A DNA stretch of 64,000 bases from UBA6055 sp965203755 (GCA_965203755.1 OZ241910.1:2356001-2420000); one strand, 5' to 3'; shown: positions 17,436 through 26,349, numbered from the stretch's first letter. The notes: generated by a model not told the origin, from the letters alone. Numbers and translations: made by a program.

Positions 17436-18569
17436 ATGTACGAAATCCTGCTTTTGAAAGGCCAGCCCATCCACAATTCTATTAGAGGGGAGGCATTGGA
17501 CACTTTTGTCGGAACGCTCAAGGTGAGCGAACTTATTGAACGATACCAGATTCCGCATAGGATTCATGCCAAAGATGAAGGGTATCAACGTAAGCCGAGC
17601 GCAAGCCGGGTCAACAAGTTGGCCCGAGACCTGCACAAGGGAAGGGTAGATTTGCCGACTTCTGTCCTGTTAAGCGTGCGGGACCCAGAACTGTCGCCGC
17701 AGCTTGATTCATCCGGCCGTTACATTCTGACGCTGCCAGCGAATGGAACGCGGCCTTTCTATGTCGTTGATGGCCAGCACCGTCTCGAAGCGCTGAAAAA
17801 GGTCATAGACGAAGACCCGGACAGCCCCTGGTTTGACTTCAAGATCCACGCGGTCATCATCTTTGGGGCAGACAAGGGGATAGAGATGGATCAGTTTCAC
17901 ACGGTCAACTCTAATGCCAAAAGCATCTCTACGGATCTCGCCCTGGATCTTCTCAAGACGCGAGCCAAGCAGGATGATAAGTTTAGGAAATATCTGATCG
18001 AAGAGGGCCAAGGGTGGAAGATCCTTTCCCAAGAACTGACAGAAAAAGTCTCTCAACGGCAGATGTGGAAAGGGAAGATTCGGTTTCCCAATGAGCCTAA
18101 AGGAAGGACACTCATCAATTCCAATTCGTTCGTTACTTCGCTAAAACGTACGCTTGAACAGGAGAACTTCGCTACATATCTGCCAGAACAGCGAGCAGAT
18201 ATTATCGACGCCTACTGGCAGGGAATAGCCGAAGCTATGCCAGAGTGCTTTGAAATCCCTGATGCCTACAACATTCAGAAGACTATAGGCGTATACGTGC
18301 TTCATTATCTCTTGCCTACAGTCTTGTCTTACGCGATCAGGTTTGGCAGTCCGGTCTATGAGTCGGAAACGTATCACAGGATATTTGACGAAACGTTGAA
18401 CGGGTTGACTGGGGATAACCAAGTAGACGGGGAAGCGGTCGGGCCCGACTTCTGGAAGGTAGGCGCTGAAGGCGCATCCGGCACATACAGCAGCGGCGCC
18501 GGGCAACGCGTGCTAAGGGAGAAAATTAGAAGGGAGTTACAGGAAAACCTTAGCGGCCAACTTAGCTAA
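17436..18569 (+). CDS. Second DGQHR-domain (DndB/DpdB-like) protein
   Basis: 377 aa with DGQHR at residues 112-116 (YVVDGQHRLEAL). The N-terminal part holds the typical family flank: RKPSASRVNKLARDLHKG, the short helix that precedes the substrate strand. QFHTVNSNAKSISTDLALDLL after the motif is also usual for DndB-type proteins. It is a different branch from the copy at 11347: outside the motif there is little obvious identity. The start at 17436 has AGGGAG ten bases upstream; the frame extends further upstream only over promoter DNA. It is AT-richer than the pdh operon. No modification or nuclease genes flank it. Confidence 0.85.
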   Translation: MYEILLLKGQPIHNSIRGEALDTFVGTLKVSELIERYQIPHRIHAKDEGYQRKPSASRVNKLARDLHKGRVDLPTSVLLSVRDPELSPQLDSSGRYILTLPANGTRPFYVVDGQHRLEALKKVIDEDPDSPWFDFKIHAVIIFGADKGIEMDQFHTVNSNAKSISTDLALDLLKTRAKQDDKFRKYLIEEGQGWKILSQELTEKVSQRQMWKGKIRFPNEPKGRTLINSNSFVTSLKRTLEQENFATYLPEQRADIIDAYWQGIAEAMPECFEIPDAYNIQKTIGVYVLHYLLPTVLSYAIRFGSPVYESETYHRIFDETLNGLTGDNQVDGEAVGPDFWKVGAEGASGTYSSGAGQRVLREKIRRELQENLSGQLS

Positions 18570-18588
18570 GGAGAGATTCAATAAGAGC

Positions 18589-18614
18589 GGGTCCAGCGTC
18601 TAAGCGCTGGGCCC
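18589..18614. terminator. Hairpin between convergent genes
   Basis: GGGTCCAGCG and CGCTGGGCCC form a 10-bp stem (one G-U) with a six-base loop between two convergent stops (18569 and 18617). No strong U-run is present on either side, so it may be a bidirectional stem barrier and not a classic terminator. Confidence 0.5.
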
Positions 18615-18616
18615 CC

Positions 18617-18958
18617 TCACTGCGCGGCCTGCCCCTTGAAGAAAAGGCGCGAAACCAAAACCGCAATCGCGCCGCCGATAACCCCGGCGATGATGCCGCC
18701 AAAGGGCAGATGAATAAGCCCGACCCAGCCAAGCGCCGTCATCAGCAGCGAGCCAGCGAAGCCGCCGACCAAGCCCATGATGATGTTGCCAATCAAGCCA
18801 TAGCCTTCGCCCGGCATGAGCTTGCCCGCTAGATAGCCGGTCAGGCCCCACACCGCCAGCGAAACCGCCAGCCCGATCAGTTTGCCCAGCAGACCCGACA
18901 GCAGCAGCGCGCCGACAGCCAGCGCGATGGCAATGACAATGCCGATGGTAAGGTTCAT
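18617..18958 (-). CDS. GlsB/YeaQ/YmgE-family membrane protein
   Basis: 113 aa, three to four hydrophobic helices rich in Gly/Ala. The family core GLTGYLAGKLMPGEGYGLIG, then GNIIMGLVGGFAGSLL, is unmistakable. These small stress-associated proteins sit in the cytoplasmic membrane; their molecular function is not established. An extra N-terminal helix (residues 1-30) precedes the core and makes it longer than the usual ~85 aa. The -10 TATAAT at 18995-18990 on the minus strand is a plausible promoter. It is divergent from ppk1 and convergent with the DGQHR gene. Confidence 0.85.
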   Translation of the reverse strand: MNLTIGIVIAIALAVGALLLSGLLGKLIGLAVSLAVWGLTGYLAGKLMPGEGYGLIGNIIMGLVGGFAGSLLMTALGWVGLIHLPFGGIIAGVIGGAIAVLVSRLFFKGQAAQ

Positions 18959-19109
18959 ATTGGAATGCCTCCGTCTGTCCTGTTATTCCATTATACGGCA
19001 GTTTCGCGCTTGGGTTGCATCGCTTTTCGCGGTTTCGCATTTTTGCCGCGCTTACAGTATGATAAGGCAGTTTTGAATGCCAAATCCGTATGCTGAAGAA
19101 GGCTGTATT

Positions 19110-21260
19110 ATGATCGAAGCCCCCGATAGCCAAATGCCTGAGCTAAGGCCGGACAATTTCATCAATCGCGAATTGAGCGCCATTGATTTTCAAAAACGGG
19201 TGCTGGCTTTGGCTGAAGATGAATCGACGCCGCTGCTGGAGCGGGTGAAATTCATCGCCATCGTCGGCAACAACCTGGATGAATTCTACATGGTGCGCGT
19301 CGCCGGCTATTTTCAAAAGCTGCACCTCGATAATCCCAAAACGCGGCCAGACAGCCTGACGCCGATGCAGCTGCTGCGGACGATCCGCGAAGAGGTGGCG
19401 GCATTGATCGCGCGGCAGCGGCGGGTGCGGCGGCATGTCTTTGGACTGCTGGCGCAAGAAGGCATCCACTTCGTTAAACCGCGTCAACTCAATCGCCATG
19501 AGCAGGATACCCTGTCGCATTATTTTAAGACCGAAGTGTTCCCGGTGCTGACGCCGCTGGCGGTGGATCATGCCCGCCCCTTCCCGTTTATCTCCAACCG
19601 CAGCCTCAATCTTGGGGTATATCTGGAGCGCGAAACCGATGATTTGGCATCAGGTTTTGATTTTGCCCGCATTAAAGTGCCGGTGGATGTCCTGCCGCGC
19701 ATCGTCCAGCTGGAGACGGTGATGGCGGATTATGCCGGCGTCGATGGTGATGGCTGTCATTTTCTTTGGATTGAAGACATTATCGCCGAGCATCTGTCGG
19801 AGCTTTTTCCCGGCATGACCATCGCCGAAGCCTTTCCCTTCCGCATCCTGCGCGATGCCGATATTGATTATGAGCATGAGCAGGACGAAGACCTGCTGGA
19901 TGTCAAGTCCATCATTGAGCAGGGGGTGCGCGAGCGCCGCTTCGGGTCGGTCGTGCGCTTGAGCGTCCCAGCCGGAATCAGCGACCGCATGCTTAGCCGC
20001 CTGACAAGCTCGCTGAAAGTCCCTTCAAACCGCGAAGTCTATGCCATCGAGGGCGAACTGGGGTCATCCGATTTGTTTGAAATGCTCCAGGTTGACCGCC
20101 CCGACCTCAAGGATCCGCCCTTTTCGCCGCGCCTGCCCGATCCCTTTGCCCAATCGCAGGATTTCTATGATGTCATCCGCGAGCAGGATGTCATCGTCCA
20201 TCATCCTTATGATTCCTTTGCCCCCGTCGAAGATTTCTTCAAGCGGGCGGCGCATGACCCCGATGTGCTGGCGATCAAGGCGACGCTGTACCGCGTCGGC
20301 AAAAACTCGCCAGTCGTCAATGCGCTGATGGAAGCCCGCGACAATGGCAAACAAGTCACGGTGCTGGTCGAGCTCAAGGCGCGTTTCGATGAAGAGAACA
20401 ACCTGGAATGGGTGACGGCGCTGGAAAAGAAAGGCGTCCATGTCGTCTATGGGGTCGAGGAACTGCCGGTGAAGACCCATGCCAAAGTATCGCTGGCGGT
20501 CCGCCGCGAAAAGGGCGGCATGCGGCGCTATGTTCATCTGGGCACCGGCAATTACAATGCCGTGACGGCGCGGCTGTACACCGATATTGGCCTCTTCACT
20601 TCCAACGAGCAGATCGCCGATGATGCCTCGCGGCTGTTTAACCGGCTGACCGGCTATGCGCCCGAAACAGCCTACAATCATCTGCTGGTCGCGCCTGAAT
20701 ACCTGAAAGATACTCTGATGGCTTTGATCGACAGCGAAATCGAAGCCGCCCGGCGCGGCCAGGATGCCTATCTGATTTTCAAGATGAATCAGCTGGAAGA
20801 GGACGAGATGATCCAGAAACTCTATGAAGCGTCGCAGGCAGGCGTGCGGATCGACTTGATTGTGCGCGGTCTGTGCTGTCTACGGCCCGGCGTTCCGGGG
20901 CTTAGCGAAACCATCAGAGTCAAAAGCATCGTCGGCCGTTATCTGGAACACAGCCGCATCTATTATTTTCGCAATGCGCCCGAACCGCGGCGGCTGTATC
21001 TGGGCAGCGCCGACCTGATGCGGCGCAACCTGCTCAACCGCGTCGAAGTGGTTTTCCCTATCCTGGATCCACGGATTCAATGGCGGACGCTGCGGATTTT
21101 GCAGACCAATCTGCTGGATGTCAAAAATGCCTGGATGCTGAATCATGAGGGCGGCTATGTCCGACTTTGGGACCAGGCAGACAGGCAGGCCTTTGATTCT
21201 CATGTGGCCTTTATGAAGAACAGCTTCGGCGTCGACGACATCCCCGCCGATGCGCGGTAA
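19110..21260 (+). CDS. ppk1: Polyphosphate kinase 1
   Basis: 716 aa. It reversibly polymerises the ATP gamma-phosphate into polyphosphate at the membrane/cytosol. Domain order is N (FINRELSAIDFQKRVLALAEDE), head, and two PLD-like C domains. The phosphorylated His lies in VKTHAKVSLAVRRE and the second catalytic His in EHSRIYYFRNA. Arg/Lys residues of the ATP site (TLYRVGKNSPVVNAL) are intact. I chose the ATG at 19110, preceded by AAGAAGG at optimal distance; the upstream ATG at 19077 is weaker. No ppx or pho gene is adjacent. Confidence 0.95.
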   Translation: MIEAPDSQMPELRPDNFINRELSAIDFQKRVLALAEDESTPLLERVKFIAIVGNNLDEFYMVRVAGYFQKLHLDNPKTRPDSLTPMQLLRTIREEVAALIARQRRVRRHVFGLLAQEGIHFVKPRQLNRHEQDTLSHYFKTEVFPVLTPLAVDHARPFPFISNRSLNLGVYLERETDDLASGFDFARIKVPVDVLPRIVQLETVMADYAGVDGDGCHFLWIEDIIAEHLSELFPGMTIAEAFPFRILRDADIDYEHEQDEDLLDVKSIIEQGVRERRFGSVVRLSVPAGISDRMLSRLTSSLKVPSNREVYAIEGELGSSDLFEMLQVDRPDLKDPPFSPRLPDPFAQSQDFYDVIREQDVIVHHPYDSFAPVEDFFKRAAHDPDVLAIKATLYRVGKNSPVVNALMEARDNGKQVTVLVELKARFDEENNLEWVTALEKKGVHVVYGVEELPVKTHAKVSLAVRREKGGMRRYVHLGTGNYNAVTARLYTDIGLFTSNEQIADDASRLFNRLTGYAPETAYNHLLVAPEYLKDTLMALIDSEIEAARRGQDAYLIFKMNQLEEDEMIQKLYEASQAGVRIDLIVRGLCCLRPGVPGLSETIRVKSIVGRYLEHSRIYYFRNAPEPRRLYLGSADLMRRNLLNRVEVVFPILDPRIQWRTLRILQTNLLDVKNAWMLNHEGGYVRLWDQADRQAFDSHVAFMKNSFGVDDIPADAR

Positions 21261-21267
21261 AAAGACT

Positions 21268-21298
21268 TTACCACAGAGGCGCAGAGAACACAGAGAAA
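21268..21298. repeat. Dispersed CCACAGAG-type repeat, copy 3
   Basis: The best copy: ACCACAGAGGCGCAGAGAAC, then ACAGAG, lying between ppk1 and the convergent small coiled-coil gene. Confidence 0.5.
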
Positions 21299-21299
21299 A

Positions 21300-21611
21300 T
21301 TAAATCGGCCTAAACAGGGCGACCAGCAGCGCGATAACGCTTATGATGATCGGCAGGGCAAACCTGATGAGTTCGGCGGCGCCGGTGAGACGGTGCTGCT
21401 TCTCGCTAAACCGCTTGATTTCTTTATGAATTTCGCTCATCTCACTGCGGAACAGGCTGGTCTGCTCGTCGATTTTGCTGTCGATTTTGCTGTTGATATC
21501 TTTCAGCATCTCGGCATTGACTTGCCGAACAAAGTCTTTGGTAGCCACGGATTCGAGGATGCCCTCAATACGGGAAATCCGCGTTTCGTGTGTTCCTGAT
21601 TCGGTCGTCAT
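21300..21611 (-). CDS. Small tail-anchored coiled-coil protein
   Basis: 103 aa. Residues ~10-72 are a continuous charged helix with heptad-like hydrophobics (RISRIEGILESVATKDFVRQ, then DINSKIDSKIDEQTSLF). Residues ~80-100 form a single hydrophobic helix (LIRFALPIIISVIALLVALF) with a short tail. The layout resembles XhlA-type small membrane-coil proteins, but I cannot assign the family. It lies between the ppk1 end and the DUF4139 gene. The ATG has a GGGGGTGA leader. Confidence 0.7.
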   Translation of the reverse strand: MTTESGTHETRISRIEGILESVATKDFVRQVNAEMLKDINSKIDSKIDEQTSLFRSEMSEIHKEIKRFSEKQHRLTGAAELIRFALPIIISVIALLVALFRPI

Positions 21612-21708
21612 AGCTGGTCACCCCCTGCTTTATATGCGCTCATGTATGCTAGCGTATTATAACATGTACATCATGCAGCGAATAGCCGCGGGTCTTGGCT
21701 GAATGATT

Positions 21709-21720
21709 GACCACAGAGGA
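21709..21720. repeat. Fragment of the CCACAGAG-type repeat, copy 4
   Basis: GACCACAGAGGA matches only the first twelve bases of the dispersed element and lies in a 159-base gap between two minus-strand genes. It could be chance. Confidence 0.3.
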
Positions 21721-21770
21721 TTGCTTCAAGGCGGCCCGTCAATCTCGGTGTCGGCGGTGTTAAGCCCTTG

Positions 21771-23198
21771 CTAGCGATTGGGCGGCAGGCGGTACTGCAC
21801 GGTATACATGAGAACCTGCTCCTCTTCTGGCGCAAGCTCCAGCCGAAATTCGATGGTTGAACCGTTCTGCCGCTCATAGGGCGCCGAACTGGCGATGATT
21901 TCCCAGTCGCTCCAGCGATAGAGCCGCTCCGGGACGCGAATAGTGACGGTTTCGCTGTCCTTGCGGCTGCGGAGGCGAATCTCGAAGGTCTCTTGAATGA
22001 CATCGCGGGAGACGGTCTTGAAATCGGTCTGCGTCCGTTCGCCGGTCAGGTCAAAAGCCGTGCCCAGCAGGATGCGGACATCCTCGCCGCCGGCGGTGTG
22101 GTCGATGAGGTCTTCGCCGATCAGCAGCCCGGCGCCGTCGGCATCGGGCTGATAAACCCGAACCCGGCCGGCCGGCAGATCGGCGGCGGTGTTAAATTCC
22201 AGGAAGGTCAGGACGGCGCCTTGGTTGGAGCCGCCGTAATCGCCGGGATAATCAATCGGCGAGTAATAGGCGTCGACCGGCGGCGAACCATCAAAGACAA
22301 AAAAGCTGCTGGCGGCGATATCGGCGCCGCTGACAAATTCGATTTGCTTGGTTTCATTGCTGCCGATGGTGACGGCGCGGGCGACCTCGTAGAGTTGATA
22401 TTCAGACAGTTCGCGCCGTTCAAGGCCGCCGCCGCCTATTCCGTCGGCATCAAATGCCAGCGCGCGGCTTTCGGCAAGCATGGGCTTGGGCTGGATCCGA
22501 TTGATGTCGCCGGCGACCAGTTTGAGTCGCGCATCGCTGAAGCCGCGGCCGCTGCGGTTTTCGAGCGTGATCCAACTCTTGATGTCGAGTCTGCTGGCAT
22601 CGGCCTCCAGCAGGATATTATAGTCGGCTGACCAGTTGATGCCGCCGGCCAGATAAGCTAGTTCAACGTCTTGAACGCCAGCGGCGGAACTGCTTAACAG
22701 CCATTGCAGGGTCGGACGGACGGTCACGGCATCAGGCTGCGCCGGAAAGCGGATATCGCGGGCGTTATGGCGGTTGATGACGGCGATCTCGCCGCCGTTC
22801 ATCCGCAAAATCACTTCGCCATCGCGCTCGCCAAGCAGTTCGCCGCGGTAGACGGCGCCATCGGCGGCGGTGATGTGGATGGTTTCGTTGATATAGCGCG
22901 ACAGCAGCGTCGCCGTATCAGCCAGATCATAGATGTAATGCTGCTCCAGCGCAAAGGTGCCGCCTGGATCGCTTAGCGATTGAAAGCTGACCGAAGTTGG
23001 GTCAATCGCGGCGGCGATATCGCTGATGCGGATGACATTGAGGCCTTCGTCGAGCGTCAGGCGGCGCTGGTCGCGGATTAGGGCTGCGCCGTGATTATAG
23101 ACGGTGAGGGCGATGTCCCCGCTCGATTCCTGGGCGCCGGCAGACCACAGCCCGCCAAACAGCAAAGTGAAAAGTAAAACGAAACTCGGCTTTTGCAC
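21771..23198 (-). CDS. Exported DUF4139-domain protein
   Basis: 475 aa. The signal peptide covers residues 1-22. A family-typical N-terminal segment follows (ALTVYNHGAALIRDQRRLTL), then the beta-rich DUF4139 core: LAYLAGGINWSADYNILLE, an ITLENRSGRGFSDARLKLVAG hallmark, and the C-terminal YTVQYRLPP. DUF4139 proteins are extracytoplasmic and their function is undefined. The upstream exported repeat protein ends 11 bases before this start, so the two form an operon. The domain is complete and the length is normal for the family. Confidence 0.85.
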   Translation of the reverse strand: MQKPSFVLLFTLLFGGLWSAGAQESSGDIALTVYNHGAALIRDQRRLTLDEGLNVIRISDIAAAIDPTSVSFQSLSDPGGTFALEQHYIYDLADTATLLSRYINETIHITAADGAVYRGELLGERDGEVILRMNGGEIAVINRHNARDIRFPAQPDAVTVRPTLQWLLSSSAAGVQDVELAYLAGGINWSADYNILLEADASRLDIKSWITLENRSGRGFSDARLKLVAGDINRIQPKPMLAESRALAFDADGIGGGGLERRELSEYQLYEVARAVTIGSNETKQIEFVSGADIAASSFFVFDGSPPVDAYYSPIDYPGDYGGSNQGAVLTFLEFNTAADLPAGRVRVYQPDADGAGLLIGEDLIDHTAGGEDVRILLGTAFDLTGERTQTDFKTVSRDVIQETFEIRLRSRKDSETVTIRVPERLYRWSDWEIIASSAPYERQNGSTIEFRLELAPEEEQVLMYTVQYRLPPNR

Positions 23199-23209
23199 GC
23201 GGCTTCTCC

Positions 23210-24259
23210 TTAGATGTCGATGGTTTGGGAAAGCGCATTGACTTTGATGATGTATCGGCCGGATTCAAATGCGCCGTCAAGCTGAATCTCGCTTTGGTAG
23301 GACTGGAGTATCATCGGGCAGATAACATCGGCCGGCACCTGGCGGTAGACTTCGATTTTGATAATGTTGCCCTGGCGGAACTGCGCGATCTTCACCGGAT
23401 ATTCACAGCCGTCGGGATGTTCGCCGACGACATCAAGGCGGATTCGCATCGGAAAAGATTCGGTGACATGGGCGGTCACGCGGTTGATATGGGTCATCAC
23501 TTTGATTGAATCGCTCATGGTTTGGGTCTCCCCTTCGTTAATGATGTAGGCATTCACTCCGAATAACGCATCCGCCGGCAGGTCGGTTGCGGAAAACGCG
23601 ATGGTCTCGTCAAGCGGGAGCAGCATGGCTGGGCAAACTGCGCCTTCGGCGACTGGATTAAACGCGCCAATCAGGACGCTGGCCGCCGTTTGGCGCCGCG
23701 AATAAAGGACCGGCAGGTCACAGCCGACCGCATGGCTGCCCTGGACCGTCAGTTCATATCGCCGGCTTTCCTCGTCAGCCACAGCTGCCATCTGTATGGC
23801 GGCTTCATCAATGAGGACTTCCAGCAGGCTGGTTTCCTGGAAACCCAGTTTATCGCCTGGACGGAGCGAATCGCCGGCGGGCCAGGCGATCTCCCAAACC
23901 TGACTGTTGATGGTCAGATAAGGCGCGGGCGCATCCGCTGCCAGCATGAAGCTGATTTGAAATGGAGTCGCTTCGCGCGGGCAGGCGGCCGACAGCGGGA
24001 TTTCGCGGTAGAGTTGAATATCGATGTTATGCGGATAGGCAGCCTGTTCGTTCCGCACATCAAACGCGCAGGCATCATTCTGAAAGCCAGTGACCGTCAG
24101 CTGCCATGCCGGGTCGGCGTCGGCTTCGCCTGCCAGCAGGACGGCGCTGATGTCGGTTACAGTCGGCGAAGCCCGATAGCTTGGCTGCGCTTCCTGCGCG
24201 GCGGCTGGCAGGCTGAACAGGAAGATCAGCAGACCGAGAATAAAACCTGATGTGTGCAT
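23210..24259 (-). CDS. Exported protein with three C-x28-C-P repeat units
   Basis: 349 aa with a signal peptide (residues 1-21). Three repeat units of about 105-115 aa each carry one Cys pair: C64/C93, C180/C209 and C285/C314. The spacing is exactly 29 in every unit and the second Cys is always followed by Pro. Each unit has a beta-strand pattern before the first Cys (LTVTG, LTVQG, LDVVG) and aromatic strands between the pair. The pairs probably form disulfides outside the cytoplasm. No known family is recognised. It sits first in an operon with the DUF4139 gene, which suggests joint surface or envelope function. Confidence 0.75.
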   Translation of the reverse strand: MHTSGFILGLLIFLFSLPAAAQEAQPSYRASPTVTDISAVLLAGEADADPAWQLTVTGFQNDACAFDVRNEQAAYPHNIDIQLYREIPLSAACPREATPFQISFMLAADAPAPYLTINSQVWEIAWPAGDSLRPGDKLGFQETSLLEVLIDEAAIQMAAVADEESRRYELTVQGSHAVGCDLPVLYSRRQTAASVLIGAFNPVAEGAVCPAMLLPLDETIAFSATDLPADALFGVNAYIINEGETQTMSDSIKVMTHINRVTAHVTESFPMRIRLDVVGEHPDGCEYPVKIAQFRQGNIIKIEVYRQVPADVICPMILQSYQSEIQLDGAFESGRYIIKVNALSQTIDI

Positions 24260-24292
24260 CTTGCCTCCTTATTGCGTCTTGCTTGCTGGATG

Positions 24293-24865
24293 TTATGCCG
24301 CTGTCTGCCAGCCACCTTCGGCGAACCGCCAGATATCGAGCGCATGCGCGCTGTCATCCCAGTTTTCCGGGTGCGGAATGAGCGCCAGCCAGACTTTGCC
24401 GCCGCAGGCCGCCGCCGGTGTCTTGAGCGTGTGGATAAAGGCATCGCGCCCGCTTTGAAGCTGCGCCGCGATGATGAGCTTGTTTTCGGCCGCCCCGCCG
24501 ATCAGTCGATTGAGGGCCGCGAGCGTCCGCCGAAGATCGCGCGAGAAGTCAATTTCGATTTGCCAGAGCGATGCCGCGATGTAATAGAAGGGTTCTTTTT
24601 TCCGGTCGGCGGTCTGACCGGTTTCGATGCGGCAGACCTGAATGTCATAGAGTCGATGTTCGGCGCCCAAGCCGTTTTGACGGCCGCGCCCATAAGCCGA
24701 AAAGACGCGCAGGTCGGCGTCGGCGAGCGCCGCTTGCAGCTGCGCCGCCAGCGACTTGAAAAAGACCCGTTCGCGGGCCCGCGCCAGCGCGGGCGGCGAC
24801 GTGCCCATCACCAGCGCCGAGAGCGCATCGCTGTAGCTGTAGTGGATGATGTGTCGGATGTTCAT
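24293..24865 (-). CDS. Conserved-looking protein of unknown function (190 aa)
   Basis: A soluble protein with no signal peptide. The N-terminal part (NIRHIIHYSYSDALSALVMG) is followed by a basic helical segment (RARERVFFKSLAAQLQAAL), then alternating strands: LRVFSAYGRGRQNGLG, YDIQVCRIETG and a Trp-rich stretch (YYIAASLWQIEIDF). No motif is recognised. It ends with a DIWRFAEGGWQTAA tail. It is divergent from the GIY-YIG-like/SH3 gene, with a 94-base shared intergenic region, and is followed by the exported pair with a 33-base gap. Confidence 0.6.
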   Translation of the reverse strand: MNIRHIIHYSYSDALSALVMGTSPPALARARERVFFKSLAAQLQAALADADLRVFSAYGRGRQNGLGAEHRLYDIQVCRIETGQTADRKKEPFYYIAASLWQIEIDFSRDLRRTLAALNRLIGGAAENKLIIAAQLQSGRDAFIHTLKTPAAACGGKVWLALIPHPENWDDSAHALDIWRFAEGGWQTAA

Positions 24866-24920
24866 GTTTTTATTATAGCCATAAATGACGGCGGCGGCAC
24901 AAAAGGCGCGGCGGTGTTTA

Positions 24921-24929
24921 TGTTATACT
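24921..24929 (+). promoter_or_regulatory. Extended -10 promoter before the first SH3 fusion gene
   Basis: TGTTATACT, identical to the pdhA promoter element, lies 30 bases before the ATG at 24960. No -35 is evident. Confidence 0.55.
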
Positions 24930-24959
24930 GCATGCGCTGACGGTTTTGAAAAGGCGAGG

Positions 24960-26270
24960 ATGCCCTTGCGCGGCAGTTGGGAATTGAAGCGAGCGCCAAT
25001 CCGCAGCTATAAAAAGCTGCCCAGACTCAGGCATCCCGCCGGCTATGTCTGTCTCATTCGGGATATGGATTATGGCAACCGCTATAAACTTGAACCGACG
25101 AATGATCCGGCGGCTCATCTTGATGATGTGAGGGCCGCGCTGCCCTTCAAAACCAAAATCGCCTACATCGCGAAAACCAATGATGCCGAAGCAGCCGAGC
25201 ATTATTTGCACCGGCGCTATGCCCGGCGCAGCGCCAGGGACGAGTGGTTCGATCTGGATGACGCGCAGCTGCGGGAAATCCACAGCTTGACCGCGCCGGG
25301 ACAGCATGATGCCGCCGATTGGCAAAGAGAAAGGGCTTTTGATTCAGAGGAGCCTTTGCCAGCCGCGCATAGCCTGGAGCGGCCGCCGGTGTCGTTAAAG
25401 GACCTGATATCGAATAGCTGTCAAACCGCGGCGCCCTCTCGTCGGTCTCAAGCGGCCGAGGAAAAAGCAGCTGGCTGGAATCGAGGCTGGCTGTATTTTT
25501 TCATCGGCGTCATTGTTCTTGCTGTGCTTGCGGCCGCTTTGGGCGCGCGTCTGGCGGCCAGCCGATTATCGGATTCACCAGGCAATCAAACCAACACCAT
25601 TCGCAATACGAGATCATCGGCAAACCGCAGCAGCCCGCGCCCGACGGCAACGCGGGTGACGCTGACGCCGTATTATGTGACGGCGCCCGCGAATGTCCGC
25701 GCCTGCCCGCGGACAAGCTGCACAGTTCGCGCTACCTTGAATGCCGGTGTCAGGATACAGTCGTCGGGGCGCGTTCAGGGACAGCGAATCGGCGGGAACG
25801 ATTATTGGATTCAATTCCAATACAATGGCAAGCCAGCTTACATCTATAGCGGCCTGGTGTCGTCGGCGCGTCCCGCCGCCAGTCCGACTCGCCGGCCGAC
25901 CTCAACCAAGCGTCCGCCCGCGACCCCTACGCTAATGCCGACCGCAGCCGATACCGATATCCCAACGGCGACGGACACGCCGACGTCAACCCATACACCA
26001 ACATTGACCGCCCCGCCGACAGCCGCCGCCGCAGCTGGGGCGACTATGTATGTGACGACCCGCGGTAACATGAGCGCCCGCGTGCGCGCCTGCCCGGGGA
26101 CCGCTTGCGGCATCATCGGCGGATTAAATCCCGGCGCCAACATACAAGCGCTGGGACGGGTTAAGGGTGAAGCGGTCAATGGGAACAGCGAGTGGATTGA
26201 GTTCAGGCATGGCGGTGAAGCGGCTTACATCCACGGCAGCCTTGTATCGCCCAATCGCCCGAACCCGTAA
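24960..26270 (+). CDS. Degenerate GIY-YIG-like domain, TM helix and two bacterial SH3 domains
   Basis: 436 aa. Residues ~27-110 align with the T5orf172/MUG113 branch of GIY-YIG nucleases as seen in the next gene (GYVCLIRD ... AAEHYLHRRY ... DEWFDLDDAQLREI). The second Tyr is Cys31, KIG is replaced by KLE, and the catalytic Arg is missing; the Glu (E80) remains. A TM helix lies at ~176-200. SH3b domains sit at ~238-300 and ~362-430 (VRACP-x-(T)-(S/A)-C pattern), joined by a Thr/Pro linker. It would be cytosol-facing nuclease-like and outside-facing SH3. The start follows AAGGCGAGG. The catalytic core is likely dead. Wall or ligand binding is inferred from SH3b. Confidence 0.75.
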   Translation: MPLRGSWELKRAPIRSYKKLPRLRHPAGYVCLIRDMDYGNRYKLEPTNDPAAHLDDVRAALPFKTKIAYIAKTNDAEAAEHYLHRRYARRSARDEWFDLDDAQLREIHSLTAPGQHDAADWQRERAFDSEEPLPAAHSLERPPVSLKDLISNSCQTAAPSRRSQAAEEKAAGWNRGWLYFFIGVIVLAVLAAALGARLAASRLSDSPGNQTNTIRNTRSSANRSSPRPTATRVTLTPYYVTAPANVRACPRTSCTVRATLNAGVRIQSSGRVQGQRIGGNDYWIQFQYNGKPAYIYSGLVSSARPAASPTRRPTSTKRPPATPTLMPTAADTDIPTATDTPTSTHTPTLTAPPTAAAAAGATMYVTTRGNMSARVRACPGTACGIIGGLNPGANIQALGRVKGEAVNGNSEWIEFRHGGEAAYIHGSLVSPNRPNP

Positions 26271-26320
26271 CCTCTATTATAGCCGCAAAAGATTTTTCGG
26301 CGCGCGGGCAGGGTTGGGGA

Positions 26321-26349
26321 TTGATATTCGCTTCATAGCGTGTTATTAT
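26321..26349 (+). promoter_or_regulatory. Promoter of the second GIY-YIG-like/SH3 gene
   Basis: TTGATA at 26321-26326, a 17-base spacer and TATTAT at 26344-26349, with TG one base upstream of the -10 (TGTTATTAT). It lies about 49 bases before the ATG at 26398. Confidence 0.6.
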
